DNA of 64,000 bases from Calycina herbarum (Eukaryota; Ascomycota; Leotiomycetes; Helotiales; Pezizellaceae): assembly GCA_001414485.1 (NCBI GenBank), contig LLEY01000077.1, positions 62,001 through 126,000 on the forward strand. Reading direction: 5' to 3'. How positions within the stretch are numbered: the stretch's first letter is position 1; every line of letters begins with the position of its first letter. Positions 45,354-56,863 of this stretch are shown piece by piece. Both the position numbers and the translations under genes were made by a program. The notes beneath the pieces were generated by a model. The model did not search any database. It saw only the letters and a program-made list of their open reading frames with translations, and had not been told where the DNA came from.

Positions 45354-48300
45354 GCTAGAATCCCGCCGTGATGAAGCGGTCGATAGTCTGGGTAGTAAAG
45401 AAACTTCAAAAGCTCCAATCGTTTTGGCGAAATGATATTCGAGGTTCGACGTCTTTCAAGACCTGTATCACCAAACCCCCACTAACCCAAAGAAGACACA
45501 AAGACAGACCAGGGAGGGAGTGGACGGCCCGTGAGGAGTGAGCTGGGGATTAGGATTGCTGGGGAGACTGCAGTTGCCAACAGGGACGGTACTACCAATT
45601 TTGGAAGACTACCAAGAACCGTCAGGCTCAATCAAGAACCCTTGCCTTGATAGGAAAAGAGACGGTACTCCGTATATTCCTCTTTTTCCCTATCGAGATG
45701 GGTAGAAAGAAGAGAAGAGCTTCAGTAATGCCGATATTTCAGGGTGTAGGGTTGACTTTCTTGGTGGCAGGTTAAGCACTGGTAGCGTTGGGGCCTATCG
45801 TCATGAATTGACCTGCCTCAATGGTAATTTACCTACTCTGTTAGTACGATGTGGACTCTTTTTGTTGAATCTACTCGAGTCGTATGGTCCGCCTAATTAG
45901 ACACTCCCTGCGAATGCGTCTATGATATAGAGTAGCAGGGGCGTGCGTATTCGTCGTACAGGTGCCGCTGCCAGAGTTTCGGGAATTCTGAATTTTCCTC
46001 GGGAGATGTAACTCCAGAAGGCAGGCTTTTTGCCGGTGTTCGAGTAAAATGATCTGTTGGAAGGATCTGCAAAAGATGCCAAATTGTGGGAGTAGGAGTC
46101 CAAAGCTTTTCTCAGGCCAAGACGCCAGTGTTTTCTCACCGAACTCCGAACAAGTAGAAAACTCTTGTGTCTTGATATGCAGGTTTCTGGAGTGACCGGC
46201 TTTCCACTTTCTCCCCCCTTGAAGATTCCAAAAGACGATTGGCAACACCTACGGTCCAATTTCCAAAGAAGCTGTTGGGTTGGTGGACGGTTGTTGTTCG
46301 GCAGAAAAGACTAAAAGACTAGAACGGCCCCTATTTCCTGTGGCGCCGGCAGGAGAACGGAAAGAGAGATTTGGGGGCTTGGGAGGTACCAATTCACATT
46401 GAATCAAGCTGCAGACGTATCATCGACAACGAGATGGAACCGGATTTGACCGAATGAAAAGAGAAGCCGAAGTTGACGATGGTACTCTCCGTACTTTGTA
46501 CACCGTACAGGGTAGCTTGGTAGGGTAGAGTGAGGAGAGGAGCAAGGATGCTTGAGGCCGAAGACAAACTCGACAGGACAGGGAGGAAATGCAAAGCTTG
46601 ATGCCGGTTGCCAGGTGCAGATGAGGTGGGTGAACTGCAGTAGTAGTCTGCAGCATGCAGGCTGCAAAAGGGCAATATATGAAGAGATGAAGAGACTTTT
46701 GAGAGCGAAAAAGTGAAATGTAGAAGGAGGGATTTCGAGATGCAGCTGCAAGCAGCTTTTGCCTACGACGGACTTGCGAAGGAAGAATTGAGAGGGAGGT
46801 GTTTTGTGGTTCTGGTTCTAGTTCTGGATGTGCCCAGGATGATATGCATGTGCCAGATGGAGGGAGTCAAGGTCAAGGAGCGGAGTGAGAGCCCACTGTT
46901 TATTTCTTTTGCACAGGGCAGGTGGTGGCCATGGTGTTTCGGTCAACGTATCGTATGGAGAGGAGTCTGACTGGATTGAAGGGATTCCCAGACTGGGGGA
47001 GGCTTGAGGTGGAAGGGGAGGCTGATGGATGGCTGATGGGCGAGAAAGAGGCTGGAACTTCATCTACCAGCTGAAATAATCGGAGAAAAAAGCAGATACT
47101 CCCCCCCCCCTGGTCAGGTGCAAGGGTAGTTTGGCTGTGAAATGTCTGTGCGGTCTACTCGTACAGACAATAAAGGGGGGGAGAGAGTAATACCTCCACT
47201 CTAGACCACCTCTCTAGAAAACAAAAGCGGCCGTAAATACTTCAACTGTACCTGCCCACCTAGCTCTCGCTGTTCTAACTTTCCAGGGTAGCTTTAAGTA
47301 ATTCTTCTAGAGAGTTTGGACAGTTTGAAAGATTTCCTGATATATTTTCAAATTATCATTTCAAGTGCAAGTGTTTAGGTTGATATTCTTCTAGAACATC
47401 GAAACTGTTTACTACTTCTAGTACTGCCGCTTTTATGAGAAGAACCATGTACAGTTAACTGCACAGACACTCGAGACCTTCACCCGCTTTCCCCGAAAAC
47501 AATCCCCCTCATGGTGGTCATCCCCTTTCAGGCAGGGAGAAGGTCGATCAGCGCCTCACCCACGTTCTTCCTATTTCTTTTTCTCCGCGAGACATGGTGA
47601 GACGACTTCAATTCCCTCCAGATGAATTATCGCCCCCAAAGTCAGACCAGCCGAGAGTTTGAGAACGCATCATGGCGTATTCATGGCCGTGATCCATCCT
47701 CCGCGCCACCACCCCCAGCCATGTTAAAGGCAGGAAAAAGTACAACTGAAAGAAGACGACATAAACAGAGACACAGCAACAACAACGCCATCGGACCTAC
47801 CCTACCTACCTTACCTTAGCCCAGGAAACAGGCGTTCCCGTTTCCCACTGCGTGTCGTCGGCAGCGAATGGAATTGCAGCATGTAACTTAACACCCACGG
47901 AATATAGGCTGCTCCCGGAAACTGGTTCAATGGCCGCCTCTCCCCACTGGTGCATTTCCTGAAGACAACACCAGATCCGAAAGACCTTGTCAGATGTGGC
48001 TTTGCAATGGCTTCCACTCAGTTGAGAACTTTTAGGAGCAAGGGGTGGCACTTTTCCACTGACAACGTTGTACTTTTGCAACGCCAACAGCCCTCTTCAT
48101 CGATCCCTATTGTTTTCCTCGGATTTTTCTGGAAAAACATCCGTCATCTATTGATTACCAATTGCTGCAGTCATCCATAAATGTGGCCATCCATTTGTCC
48201 TAAGTGGAAAGACCGTACTAGATGGCCTATGGTGGCTTTGGTGGCTTGGAGTGTGTACGAAGCACTCGCTGTTATCTACTTCAGGTCTGCAGCAGATATT

Positions 48301-49425
48301 GATTTGCATATCTCAACTTTTAGCCGCCTTCCACACGATAGAGATCACAGAAAAAGAAATTTGAGTCTTTTCAGTTTCGGCAAATCCTTAGCTGCTCAAA
48401 GCCGGGAGGATTCATCGCCTTTCCACTCATGCGAAGTTTCGTGCAAGCAGATAAGATCCTCTGGCTTCAACAAACTTGGGTAATCGGCGTCGGAACTACT
48501 TTATGTGGCTCTCTTCTTCAATCACACTCAAACTCAGTTCCAAACATCTGGCAAGAGACATTCTCTTACAAGATATGAAGAACGGCACTACTCTGCGACG
48601 ACGAGGCGATGCATCGATGGCATCTCATGCGCGCGGACCTAGACTCGATATGTTATTCGATCACTGCCAAACCCAATCCACCGGGTCCATTGGCGATCCT
48701 TACCCCTACCAAGTCAGCCTTGCCTCTGAACTCGGCTCTTATTACCGCTTGTGTGGAATGGGGGTCATACGGTGGTTTCCCTCCTTTGGACTTTTATCAC
48801 ACTTCTCAAGGAAAAAGCGGAACGTCGTAACGCTTCCCCCAAAAGGTCCCGAAGTATGCAGGTACGAGCTGCGTTATCTGCAAACCAGAGCAGACGGACA
48901 CCTGCCGTGCGAATATTGATTCGTTCTAGAAAGAAGCAATGCTCTTCCAGCGATAACTTCTGTTGGACAAGGACGGAAGCAATCCATGTATTTCCAAGAA
49001 CAGGGCCCCTATCGGCGACCCAAGACCAGGAAATGGTTTTCTACCTCTACGGGTTTTGTACTCCAATCCTTACGAGATATATCTGCCGTTGACATTCTGC
49101 ATATTTTCTCAGCCTGGAGTGTCGGTCTCTTTTTGATCCTCACTGGCCCGCCTATCATACTGCCCTGTCATGATACTGCAGAACGCTGTCGTTGTTCTTA
49201 CCCCGATCCAGGTTTGGGATACCTGGAAACCATCCTGCAGGTCAATATAAATTCGACGCACACCATCCACACTATTTTCTTTTTCAGACATGGCATCCGT
49301 GCTTGCCGGCTGATGATCCGAAGGAGGAAACGTTATGGCTATTGCACGCCAAATATTATCTTCTATAGCTGTGGCCTCCCGTCCTAAGAATCGAACGCCC
49401 GGTCGAGATCATGGAAGCTAGAGGG
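45354..49425. other. Gene-poor region upstream of the Zn2Cys6 gene
   Basis: About 4 kb. A MITE lies at 47212-47440 and a C-run at 47101-47110. Open frames such as 48181-49387 are overlapping in several frames and have no domain, so I make no gene call. Confidence 0.45.
47212..47440. mobile_element. Fold-back MITE copy (family A)
   Basis: Left end CTCTAGAAAACAAAAGCGGC then CTGTACCTGCCCACCTAGCT; right end AGTACTGCCGCTTTTATGAG. The interior has TTCTAACTTTCCAGGGTAG and related units. No convincing target duplication. Confidence 0.7.
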
Positions 49426-50568
49426 CTACCATCTTATCAGCGCACCAGATTCGATCCGGTGACTACAAACGCATAGTTGTATTATTGTCTCTTGAAACGC
49501 CTCAATATGCCAGAGCGAGTCGTCCATGATTCTTAATGTCAATAGCTTGGGAGATCGTCCCGGCTGACGTGAGGAGCAAGTACCGTTGTCACAGAAATCA
49601 GGTGTTGGTGTGTCCCACAAACAATGCCTAGTAGAAAGTGTTCTACAAATTCCTCCAAGTGAGTGAAACTGTGGGGTGATTCTTGTCCCAGAATGCACAG
49701 TTGCAGCATTAGGGCAAAGATGCTCCTTCGTACAACATGTGGTCAACCAATTTATATCCTCATGTGTCTTTGTATCCTCCATCATTAATTGCTTTGCAAG
49801 ATATCCTGATTCCAGAGGGGGAAAGCAGTATGTTTTCAGTGGGTCTTTAGGTAGTGTCACCTACAGAGTAGTGTGCATATATTTGATATTCTGGCTTACA
49901 TGCGCCACTCCTTGTACCTTGGTAAGTGTGGGCTGAGGTCGAGAGAAGCTAAGTTTTTCGCAAATGCAAAAGCCTCTCATCGGGCGAAATTCAGGCTAAA
50001 TATGGACCAAAAAACAGGGAGAAAAGAGAAAAACCACAGTCCCGCATCCGTATTCGTACTGCTCTATTACGTTAGTTGTAAGTCGAAAGACTGACCAGAT
50101 GTAGCTGGCTGATTTTGGGATTATATTTCACTCTAGGCATTTTATATTACTTACGGCTTTGTACTACTTTGGTAGCCTGACGAGAGCAACTTACATGCCC
50201 TGCAGACTCGTCATCATCGACGAGCCAGAGAATCTTCCAGCATCGAATGAATTTTTCCTTCCATCAATCAAATTCAATTTACCAACACAGAAGGAGGAGG
50301 CTTTGAAAGCGGACGGGTAAGGGGCGCCATGTCTCATTTTCTTCACACCACCAATATCATTGCAACAGCTGGGATCGGTTTCATTGGCTACCAAACTGGC
50401 GGTCAAGGTTGGATCTGCCTCTGGCTTGTCTGTCACTTTCAGGTGCTTTTGCTTTTCTTCTTCAAGATTAGATTGGGTTATCTGATGTGTATGTGTGTTG
50501 GTTCTTTCGCTGGGTGGTAATTCTTGGAAGTGTTCTAAGGGTTGCGGAAATTCAAGACAGTAGCCCAA
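49426..50568 (-). other. Unresolved open frames, possible decayed gene
   Basis: Two minus-strand frames (50191-50568 and 49426-49860) end or start at plausible splice sites (GTAAGT after GGCAT at 50196; TGTAG before GTGACACTACC at 49861). They read like protein in places (LPPSERTNTHTHQITQSNLE; TYCFPPLESGYLAKQLMM; seven cysteines in the second). Neither begins with an ATG, no connecting exon was found, and no family is known. I cannot support a gene model. Confidence 0.25.
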
Positions 50569-50574
50569 GGCGCT

Positions 50575-50690
50575 TATAACTCTCCCAACTCTTTTGGAAT
50601 AATAAAGGTAACGTTAACCAAACTGTTCCAAGCTTCTTGGATAATAAAATTCATTTTTCCGAGTCTTGGTTGGACAATTACGTGGAGATA
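50575..50690. mobile_element. MITE-related segment
   Basis: CCCAACTCTTTTGGAATAAT .. CTGTTCCAAGCTTCTTGGAT .. TTTTCCGAGTCTTGGTTGG aligns block by block with the segment in the phospholipase intron (20490-20600). Terminal GCGGCAGT repeats are absent. Confidence 0.5.
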
Positions 50691-51067
50691 TTCTGCTCTT
50701 AACCAGTTACGAATTCCTGCACCCCCTGGTTTACCCCTTAGTTTCCTTTACGGGGAGAGAATCAATAATATAGGTAAAATGGCTGATGGGAAGTATGAAG
50801 CATTTGAACTGTACTATCTTTTTTGTCCATTTCATTCGTGCACGCCCAAAATATGGCTTGTCACCGAGTACTCCTCCCAACTTCTTTGTGAGTTGGAAAT
50901 GCACACTTCGACGCTTCGAGACCCACCAAAATGCGTGGAAGGCGCCATGGAGACCCAAGATTGAGGTTTCGTCGAGCCACGAAGAAAGGAGCGGGGTCGA
51001 CGTGCGTTTTGAGGTGGAGGTGTGGACAAGATGGCAGGAGCGACCTGTGTGATGGCCGAGACCACCT

Positions 51068-51354
51068 GCAGTCTTGACTCTCGAATTGACTGTCGAGGTA
51101 TAGGTATAATGAGTAGTAAGGGAAGGAGCCACCTCGTCCCCGATGTAGCGTCGCTGGCATAAAATCTTGAGAGCGAGGTGTCAAGGTTGTGAGGAAGGAG
51201 CGACTTGGGTAGTGGTCGAGAGTGTGGAGGCGTCTGTTACTCAGTCGTGAAATAGAAAACATCCTTGACCTACCACGCTACCCCCTCTTGGACTGGACAT
51301 TTCTGTCTTTTCTTCTAGGAAATATTTTGACCGGCGCCGTGCACGAGTGTGTGA
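51068..51354 (+). repeat. Dispersed repeat copy 1 (unmutated), LTR-like
   Basis: 287 bp, in direct orientation with copy 2 at 53068-53385, starting GCAGTCTTGACTCTCG and ending CGAGTGTGTGA. This copy retains most CpA/TpG sites. It lies just downstream of the 2EXR gene. It lacks about 32 bp found in copy 2 near its right part. It might be a solo LTR, but no flanking duplication was found. Confidence 0.75.
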
Positions 51355-51655
51355 GCGGCCGAGGGTGTGAGGTCAACTGCGTAGAGGACGTCAAGTCCCG
51401 AAATATCTTCCTATAGCTCCAGAGAGTGTTGAGTATGATACATGGCAATGTTTTAATCTCTAGTCTCTTCAATGGAGGCTTTGCCATTTCGTTTGAATAA
51501 TTATTGTTTTTCACGTTCTGGATACGATATCTAGTAGCGAGAATACAGAGTACAGGATCGTTACATTGTTTGGTCTACGGAGGAAAATATCCTTTCATGG
51601 TACCTTCCGACCTGCACATCATGTTCTCCGCGGAACCATCAACATTCCCAATCCT

Positions 51656-53040
51656 TCATGCATCAGATACAGCCTCCCGGAATGTAAATTTTGGACATTG
51701 CCAGCCTTCACATCTTGACCACATGAAATACTGTTGATCGGTTTGAAATTGTTGGAGAGACATGTTCAAGGCAGCAAGTTTTCGGTCTCGCTCAACAACT
51801 CTTCTACCATGCAGTTGTGTGAAAAACTCTGCCATTATATCCTCCAAGTGGTCCCACTACAATAGAATTAGCATACAATTTTCTCGTCGCCCAACCAGTT
51901 TTTAAAAAGAATAAAGGGAAAGTTTACTTACTGTCTTTGGGGCATTGCTAATGGCATCGCAGAAATCATAGAACAATCCCCGGAACAATCCACTTTTATT
52001 GGCCCACACCTCCACACTCAAATTAGGTCTCTCGAAACGAACATGCTCGACTACGATGATGACTGCAGGCTTGTTAGCTAGTTGTATAGACCGAGGAACA
52101 TTACATACCTTCTTTGACACCAAGAAATTGCAAGGCAGCCAGGACACCCATGGTGGCCTCCACCATATTACCACCCATGGGGTGAAATGTATCGTTCTCC
52201 CCTCCAATAAGTCGGGCCCAAGTGCAAAACTCAAATGCAATACAAGGAACATCACGATTCTTTCTTAGAATTGGAAGACCAAGGTATTGCTCTGACGTAA
52301 CTTCCTCCTGACAATATACCCCAGGAACGAAATTCATTTTCAACATGTGGTAAAGACCAGCGTTGATGGGGACATCAATGAAGAATGGGATTTGTTTGTC
52401 TAGTCTGATGTGAGGGGGAGGGGTTGTATTCGAAAGTGGCGGTTGGTAAAACTCGATCCACCTGGAGCTCAAAAATTCCCCACGTGCTTCACGGTTGACA
52501 TGGCGGAGGGTTGTACGAATGTCGATCCCCACATCCGCGAGATGCCCTGTGATATTGTGTAAGTATGATAGTAATATCAGCTGTACGCTTTACGAATGCT
52601 TCTCAACTCACCTAATACTTGGCTAATCCACTTCAAAGGTACCACCACTTGTGCCTTAATAATGCAAACCCCTAGAAGACGGAAGAATCAGTATTTGCTT
52701 ATCAAAGTATGTTTCGGGATTCGGCACAAGATAATACTAGGATTCAAGGGTCCTTCAAGAGAAAAGAAGGGGCAGAACGATGTCCCTATTACTTACATAT
52801 TTTGTGCCTCAGTTCTGGGGGTAACAAAGAGAAAAGGGTGAACTTAGTTCCATCTGGGGGTAATAGCTTCGCAACCTTTTTCAGAATGACTGAGGAGGCG
52901 TTTTGGAGTTCATCTGTTCTTTGTAGAAAAAGAGGGTGTAGATGTTGGTTAATTAGGTTTGTTGTTTGTGATTTGAAGGCACTGATTGTTTGTATGAGCT
53001 CTTCTAGTACATCTGTAGGAATCGTCACTGTTGCTGCCAT
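51656..53040 (-). CDS. 2EXR domain protein
   Basis: Five exons (52797-53040, 52612-52671, 52109-52546, 51932-52062, 51656-51856) encode 357 residues. The hallmark is FTLFSLLPPELRHKIW, the conserved start of the fungal 2EXR domain, followed after an unusual short exon (VCIIKAQVVVPLKWISQVLG) by TTLRHVNREARGEFLSSRW, the usual second block. The remaining parts (PCIAFEFCTWARLIGGENDT, LAALQFLGVKEVIIVVEHV) fit the family. A helical N-terminus (VLEELIQTISAFKSQTTNLI) precedes it. 2EXR proteins are numerous in Leotiomycetes and have no established biochemical role. The gene is bracketed by two copies of a dispersed repeat, one only 28 bp upstream of its ATG. Confidence 0.78.
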
Positions 53041-53067
53041 CGTAGATGTGTCTGCCGAGCTTGCTAA

Positions 53068-53385
53068 GCAGTCTTAACTCTCGAATTAACTGTCGAGGTA
53101 TAGGTATAATGAATAGTAAGGGAAGGAGCCACCTCGTCCCTGATGTAGCGTGGCTGGCATAATATCTTAAGAGCAAGCGGTTAAGGTTATAAGGAAGGAG
53201 CGGCTTAGGTAGTGGTCGAGAGTATAGAGGCGTCTATTACTTAGTCGTGAATTAGAAAAGTATCCTTAATCTACTATACTACTATTTAAACGAGGTTAGC
53301 TCGGATTGTAACCCCCTCTTAGATTAGACTTTTTTATCTTTTCTTCTAGGAAATATTTTGACCGGCGCTGTGTACAAGTGTGTGA
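53068..53385 (+). repeat. Dispersed repeat copy 2, RIP-mutated
   Basis: 318 bp. Relative to copy 1 the differences are mainly TpG-to-TpA and CpA-to-TpA: TTGACTCTCGAATTGACTG becomes TTAACTCTCGAATTAACTG, GAGTGTGGAGG becomes GAGTATAGAGG, CCTTGACCTACCACGC becomes CCTTAATCTACTATAC, CTTGGACTGGAC becomes CTTAGATTAGAC. That is the RIP signature. It occupies the promoter position of the 2EXR gene. Confidence 0.8.
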
Positions 53386-53966
53386 TAGTCTATCATTCGA
53401 AAATGAGGAACAGCTTTGTGATGTCAGGTCAGCAAAAATTAGATTAGGGCAAGACGCTTTTTAAGTACGCTAGCGCAGTTTCTCGACAAGCACAGACTTC
53501 TTGTATGAAGTAATCAACCTATGGGATGTAAGACTGATACACTTCTGCGTGAACTATATTCATTAAATAAGTTATTACATAAGTTAGCATGTATGAACTT
53601 CTTATAAGAGACAGTATACTTCAGTTGCTGTTCATAGAACTAACTAACTATATTACGTGTTTATACTGACAACTCGAATAAAGTTCTAAGATTGTAGAGT
53701 ATTAGACAAATACAACGGCAAAGGGCAAAATTCCTTGGCACCTTCTCAGGTAGTTTCTGATGCTGGAAATGGTATTTCCATCGGAAATCACTGTGATTTA
53801 AAAGGTCTTGAGGAAGACGTTTAATTATACTAAGGAATTAGCTAAAAGAACCAGGATGATTGAACAAGTATATCATTCCTTTCTCCTTGAATTAACACAA
53901 CCGGTTACTTCCCAACTCCCTTGTTTTACACTTTCACAGTACTCTCGAACTCGAGATACCATATCC
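53386..53966. other. AT-rich spacer
   Basis: Between the RIP-mutated repeat and the 3' end of the next gene. It holds no repeat or exon that I can recognise; its high AT content is compatible with RIP spreading beyond the repeat. Confidence 0.4.
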
Positions 53967-54710
53967 TCAGCGCATTATCCTTCTTCTTGAAGAATCTATA
54001 TAAGCCGCCAAAACTTCATTCATATAACCACGGACAAACTCCCGTCCGTATCCCCTGGTTTTAAGTGACTCCTCAATATTGTAGAGGGTATCCAATGGTA
54101 AGATATTGCCGTACTCTTTGAAGTATCTTGCCCAATCCTGTACTGATGGGAATCCTGCCGGGTCCGATTTGATATGCTTGAGAACCCAGTCCTTTACAAA
54201 ACTGTCCGTTGGACTTGCGTTTAGATTTTCGCTTGTTTCTTCTAGGGGAAGGGGAGTGGAGGTGCAAGTTTCGACATTATAGTGTTCACTAGAGGGTACT
54301 TGATCAGAGATGGTCTCAGAATTGAGTGGTTCAGATTTCTCGATTTCAGGTGGGTTCGTGGTTTTTGACTTTGATGGAACCTTCCTTGTTCCTGGAACTG
54401 GGGACATTTCACGGATTTCGAAAAGTGGCGTAGTAGCCCCCACAGTCTTCTTGGCTGGCTGTGGGAGCTCGATATGAGATATTGGATGCAAGACCTTTTT
54501 GGATGTTTGTATCTGGATTTCGATGTTTGTGGCGATTTGCTGGTTGGAAATTGTGTTCCGGTTGGGGGAAGAATGTTGTTTTTGGGAAAGTGAGGCACAA
54601 CATATGATTAGGAGGAGTCCTAGAGCTAGCGTTATGGTGTAACCTAACAAGTTAGCCATTCCGAAGAAGAGCTGGACAAAATTGTCGTTTGTTTGGTTAC
54701 TTGGGCTCAT
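53967..54710 (-). CDS. Hypothetical membrane-anchored protein
   Basis: A single-exon gene of 247 residues from the ATG at 54710. Residues about 10-40 are a membrane segment (LFFGMANLLGYTITLALGLL, LIICCASL). The middle is serine/threonine/proline-rich and disordered, and residues about 168-247 form a compact, probably helical C-terminal region (DSFVKDWVLKHIKSDPAGFP, YGREFVRGYMNEVLAAYIDS). The N-terminal anchor plus a C-terminal globular part suggests a single-pass membrane protein. No family recognised. Confidence 0.6.
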   Translation of the reverse strand: MSPSNQTNDNFVQLFFGMANLLGYTITLALGLLLIICCASLSQKQHSSPNRNTISNQQIATNIEIQIQTSKKVLHPISHIELPQPAKKTVGATTPLFEIREMSPVPGTRKVPSKSKTTNPPEIEKSEPLNSETISDQVPSSEHYNVETCTSTPLPLEETSENLNASPTDSFVKDWVLKHIKSDPAGFPSVQDWARYFKEYGNILPLDTLYNIEESLKTRGYGREFVRGYMNEVLAAYIDSSRRRIMR

Positions 54711-55597
54711 CTTGTGGAGGAATATTCTGCGGCTGGGAAATTCGTGTGCTTGTTGAAATTGTAAGAACTAGATTTGACAAAGGCTGAAAGGGAAATAATT
54801 ACTTTTTAAAGTAAAGAAGGGTGTGTTGGAGAAATAATAGGAACAATAAGAACAATCTCATGTTTCAGACCGGACTTCTCTTTGGTCACTCGGCTATTCT
54901 AGGAGAATCAAGAAACATGTGGGAAATGGATGTTGCCAGTGGAAAGAAACTGTCCCTTTCCATGTTTCACCTGAACTGAAACATAAGTAGTGGAAGTTAC
55001 TCAGTAGGGGGAGAGAAATCTGGGTGAAAATTTGACCTCAGAACTTTCTTCAAAGTTATCGGCTCACCAGAGGGTGTAGGTATTCGTGGCGGTGTTCAGT
55101 ATCTAAGTTCCTATTATACGAACGATCTGGAAGAATGATAAAGTTTAAATGCCGATTGATCGAGACTAACTCGCACAATGATATTGTGCGAAATGGGAGG
55201 AGATAATCTAGAACAATGTTTCTATGGATTGCTATGAATGGCTACACGCGCTAGTGGGCTGGAGTCACTGAAACGCGTGGTTACAAAGATAGCTCAAAGT
55301 AGAAATCTCGATCATTATTTTGTGTTGTAGCTGTAGGTACGCCTGCTTTTCTTATTGCCCCAGTCATAGTAGCAGAATGATCGGAGAAGGTTTGAGACGA
55401 TAAGAAAGAGAGTTTCTGATTCTAAACCTGTTAGGACAACACTTTCAATTGGATTAAACCATTCCCCACAGTCCATGTAGAAATTGTATGTACATAAAGC
55501 AATGACGAAAGTCTTTTCCTCTTACTACGCCGTGATCGTACATGGGGAAGAACCCCAAAATTTATGTTCTGTTTCCCTTGTTGTTATCACCTAAGTA
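54711..55597. other. Intergenic region
   Basis: Promoter of the membrane-anchored protein and 3' side of the HIT gene; no exon or repeat recognised. Confidence 0.5.
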
Positions 55598-56265
55598 TCA
55601 TGACTCTCCATCAAGAAGTTCCATTTGCTCTCTATAAATAGCAGCTTCCTCATTCATGACTTCCGCTGACCTTGGCTTCCGAAGGGCATCCTCAATCTTG
55701 GGGAACTTCCCCTCAGGGATTGGGCGATTCTGATCCCAAAGTCCACCTCCAACGTTTCCTTCCTCAGTCTGAAGTCGGTCATAAATGCCATCGCCTTCTG
55801 TTGAATCTTTCGTCCTGGGGATGACATGGCAATGGAGATGAGCAACAGTTTGACCTGCCCATGGGCCATCTTGGATCGTGATGTTAAAACTTCCGTCCTC
55901 GGGCTTTCCGATTTCCGATCCAGTGCCGAAATGTTTTCTTGCTAGCATCTTTTGTACTTTTTGAACCGTCGAGAAGAGGTCTGTGACTTCATCTTGCGTC
56001 AGATCCGTCAAGCGCTTGACTTGTCGATATGGAATGACTAAAACGTGACCTGGTAGAATTGGTTTGATATTGACAAGAGCGAAGCACAGCGGCGTGTTGT
56101 AAAAGATCTGAAAAAGGGGGTAAGTAAATAAACTGCCAAGTACAACTTATATATCGAACATTGAGTTACCTGATCCGTGACTTCGAATGCCCCAAAATGG
56201 ACAGCTTTCTTGGAACTCATGGCGCGAGAGAATTGGGGACGCGTAAAGAGACCTCGTAATATCAT
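55598..56265 (-). CDS. HNT2: FHIT-type HIT hydrolase, bis(5'-adenosyl)-triphosphatase
   Basis: Two exons (56170-56265, 55598-56107) encode 201 residues. HFGAFEVTDQIFYNTPLCFA and NIKPILPGHVLVIPYRQVKR open the HIT domain, and the catalytic triad is VAHLHCHVIPR, with histidines at 122, 124 and 126. The acidic/basic C-terminal extension with SAEVMNEEAAIYREQMELL is typical of the Fhit branch (yeast Hnt2/Aph1), which cleaves Ap3A to AMP and ADP. The start at 56265 adds MILRGLFTRPQFSRA, an arginine-containing presequence compatible with mitochondrial import; a second ATG at 56220 (MSSKK) would give a cytosolic form. Dual localisation is an inference. Confidence 0.87.
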
Positions 56266-56863
56266 AATCCCATGAATTCCTTAACTTTGTGAACCCCTTT
56301 ATGAACACCCGAAAACTCCGAGTTCAGATTATTAGACTTTGCTCCTTGTTTGAAGAAGATTGAAGACAAATTCCGAGTACGTTGCCCGAAGCGCTGTACT
56401 GTTCTGGCCTAAAGGCTTGGCAAGCACGTGGCAGGGACGTTTCGAAACAACTTCATTTCACCTCGCAATCTACATGAGAACACCATGCAACAAACAAAGT
56501 TTTCCATGAATTGCACGATTTTGCCCCACTGAACATGCGATGTACCAAACAAAATGTCCACAACAGGAGAGGAACGAGGCGTTCCGTGGTTCGTGCGAGG
56601 GTCACTTTCTCTTTTGGATTTGAGGACGGAGAAATTTCCCCTCTTCAATGGGCCGCGGAGTATAAAGTTATACCATCCGCCTTTTCTGCTGTTTCTTTCT
56701 GCTTTTCTGTTTGACTGCATTTTGTCGCTCACTATCGTTAAAGTCATTCTTTTTTTCTACCCCTTCATTTCCAATTCCCAAGCCCAAGCGCTTTTTCCAT
56801 TCATTCAGAAGTTTCTATCACCAATACCAATCAATTCAATTTTGAGAATCTTCCTTGCCCAAC
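56266..56863. promoter_or_regulatory. Divergent promoter, HIT hydrolase and GH131 gene
   Basis: About 600 bp between two gene starts. A CT-rich leader precedes the GH131 ATG. No coding exon. Confidence 0.5.

Noticed and set aside
48181..49387. Series of plus-strand frames of 70-150 codons
   Set aside because: They overlap in different frames, have no recognisable motif and cannot be joined by convincing introns.
49381..49460. tRNA-like B-box sequences (GTTCGATTC on minus, GATTCGATCC on plus)
   Set aside because: No A-box at proper distance and no cloverleaf; acceptor ends do not pair.
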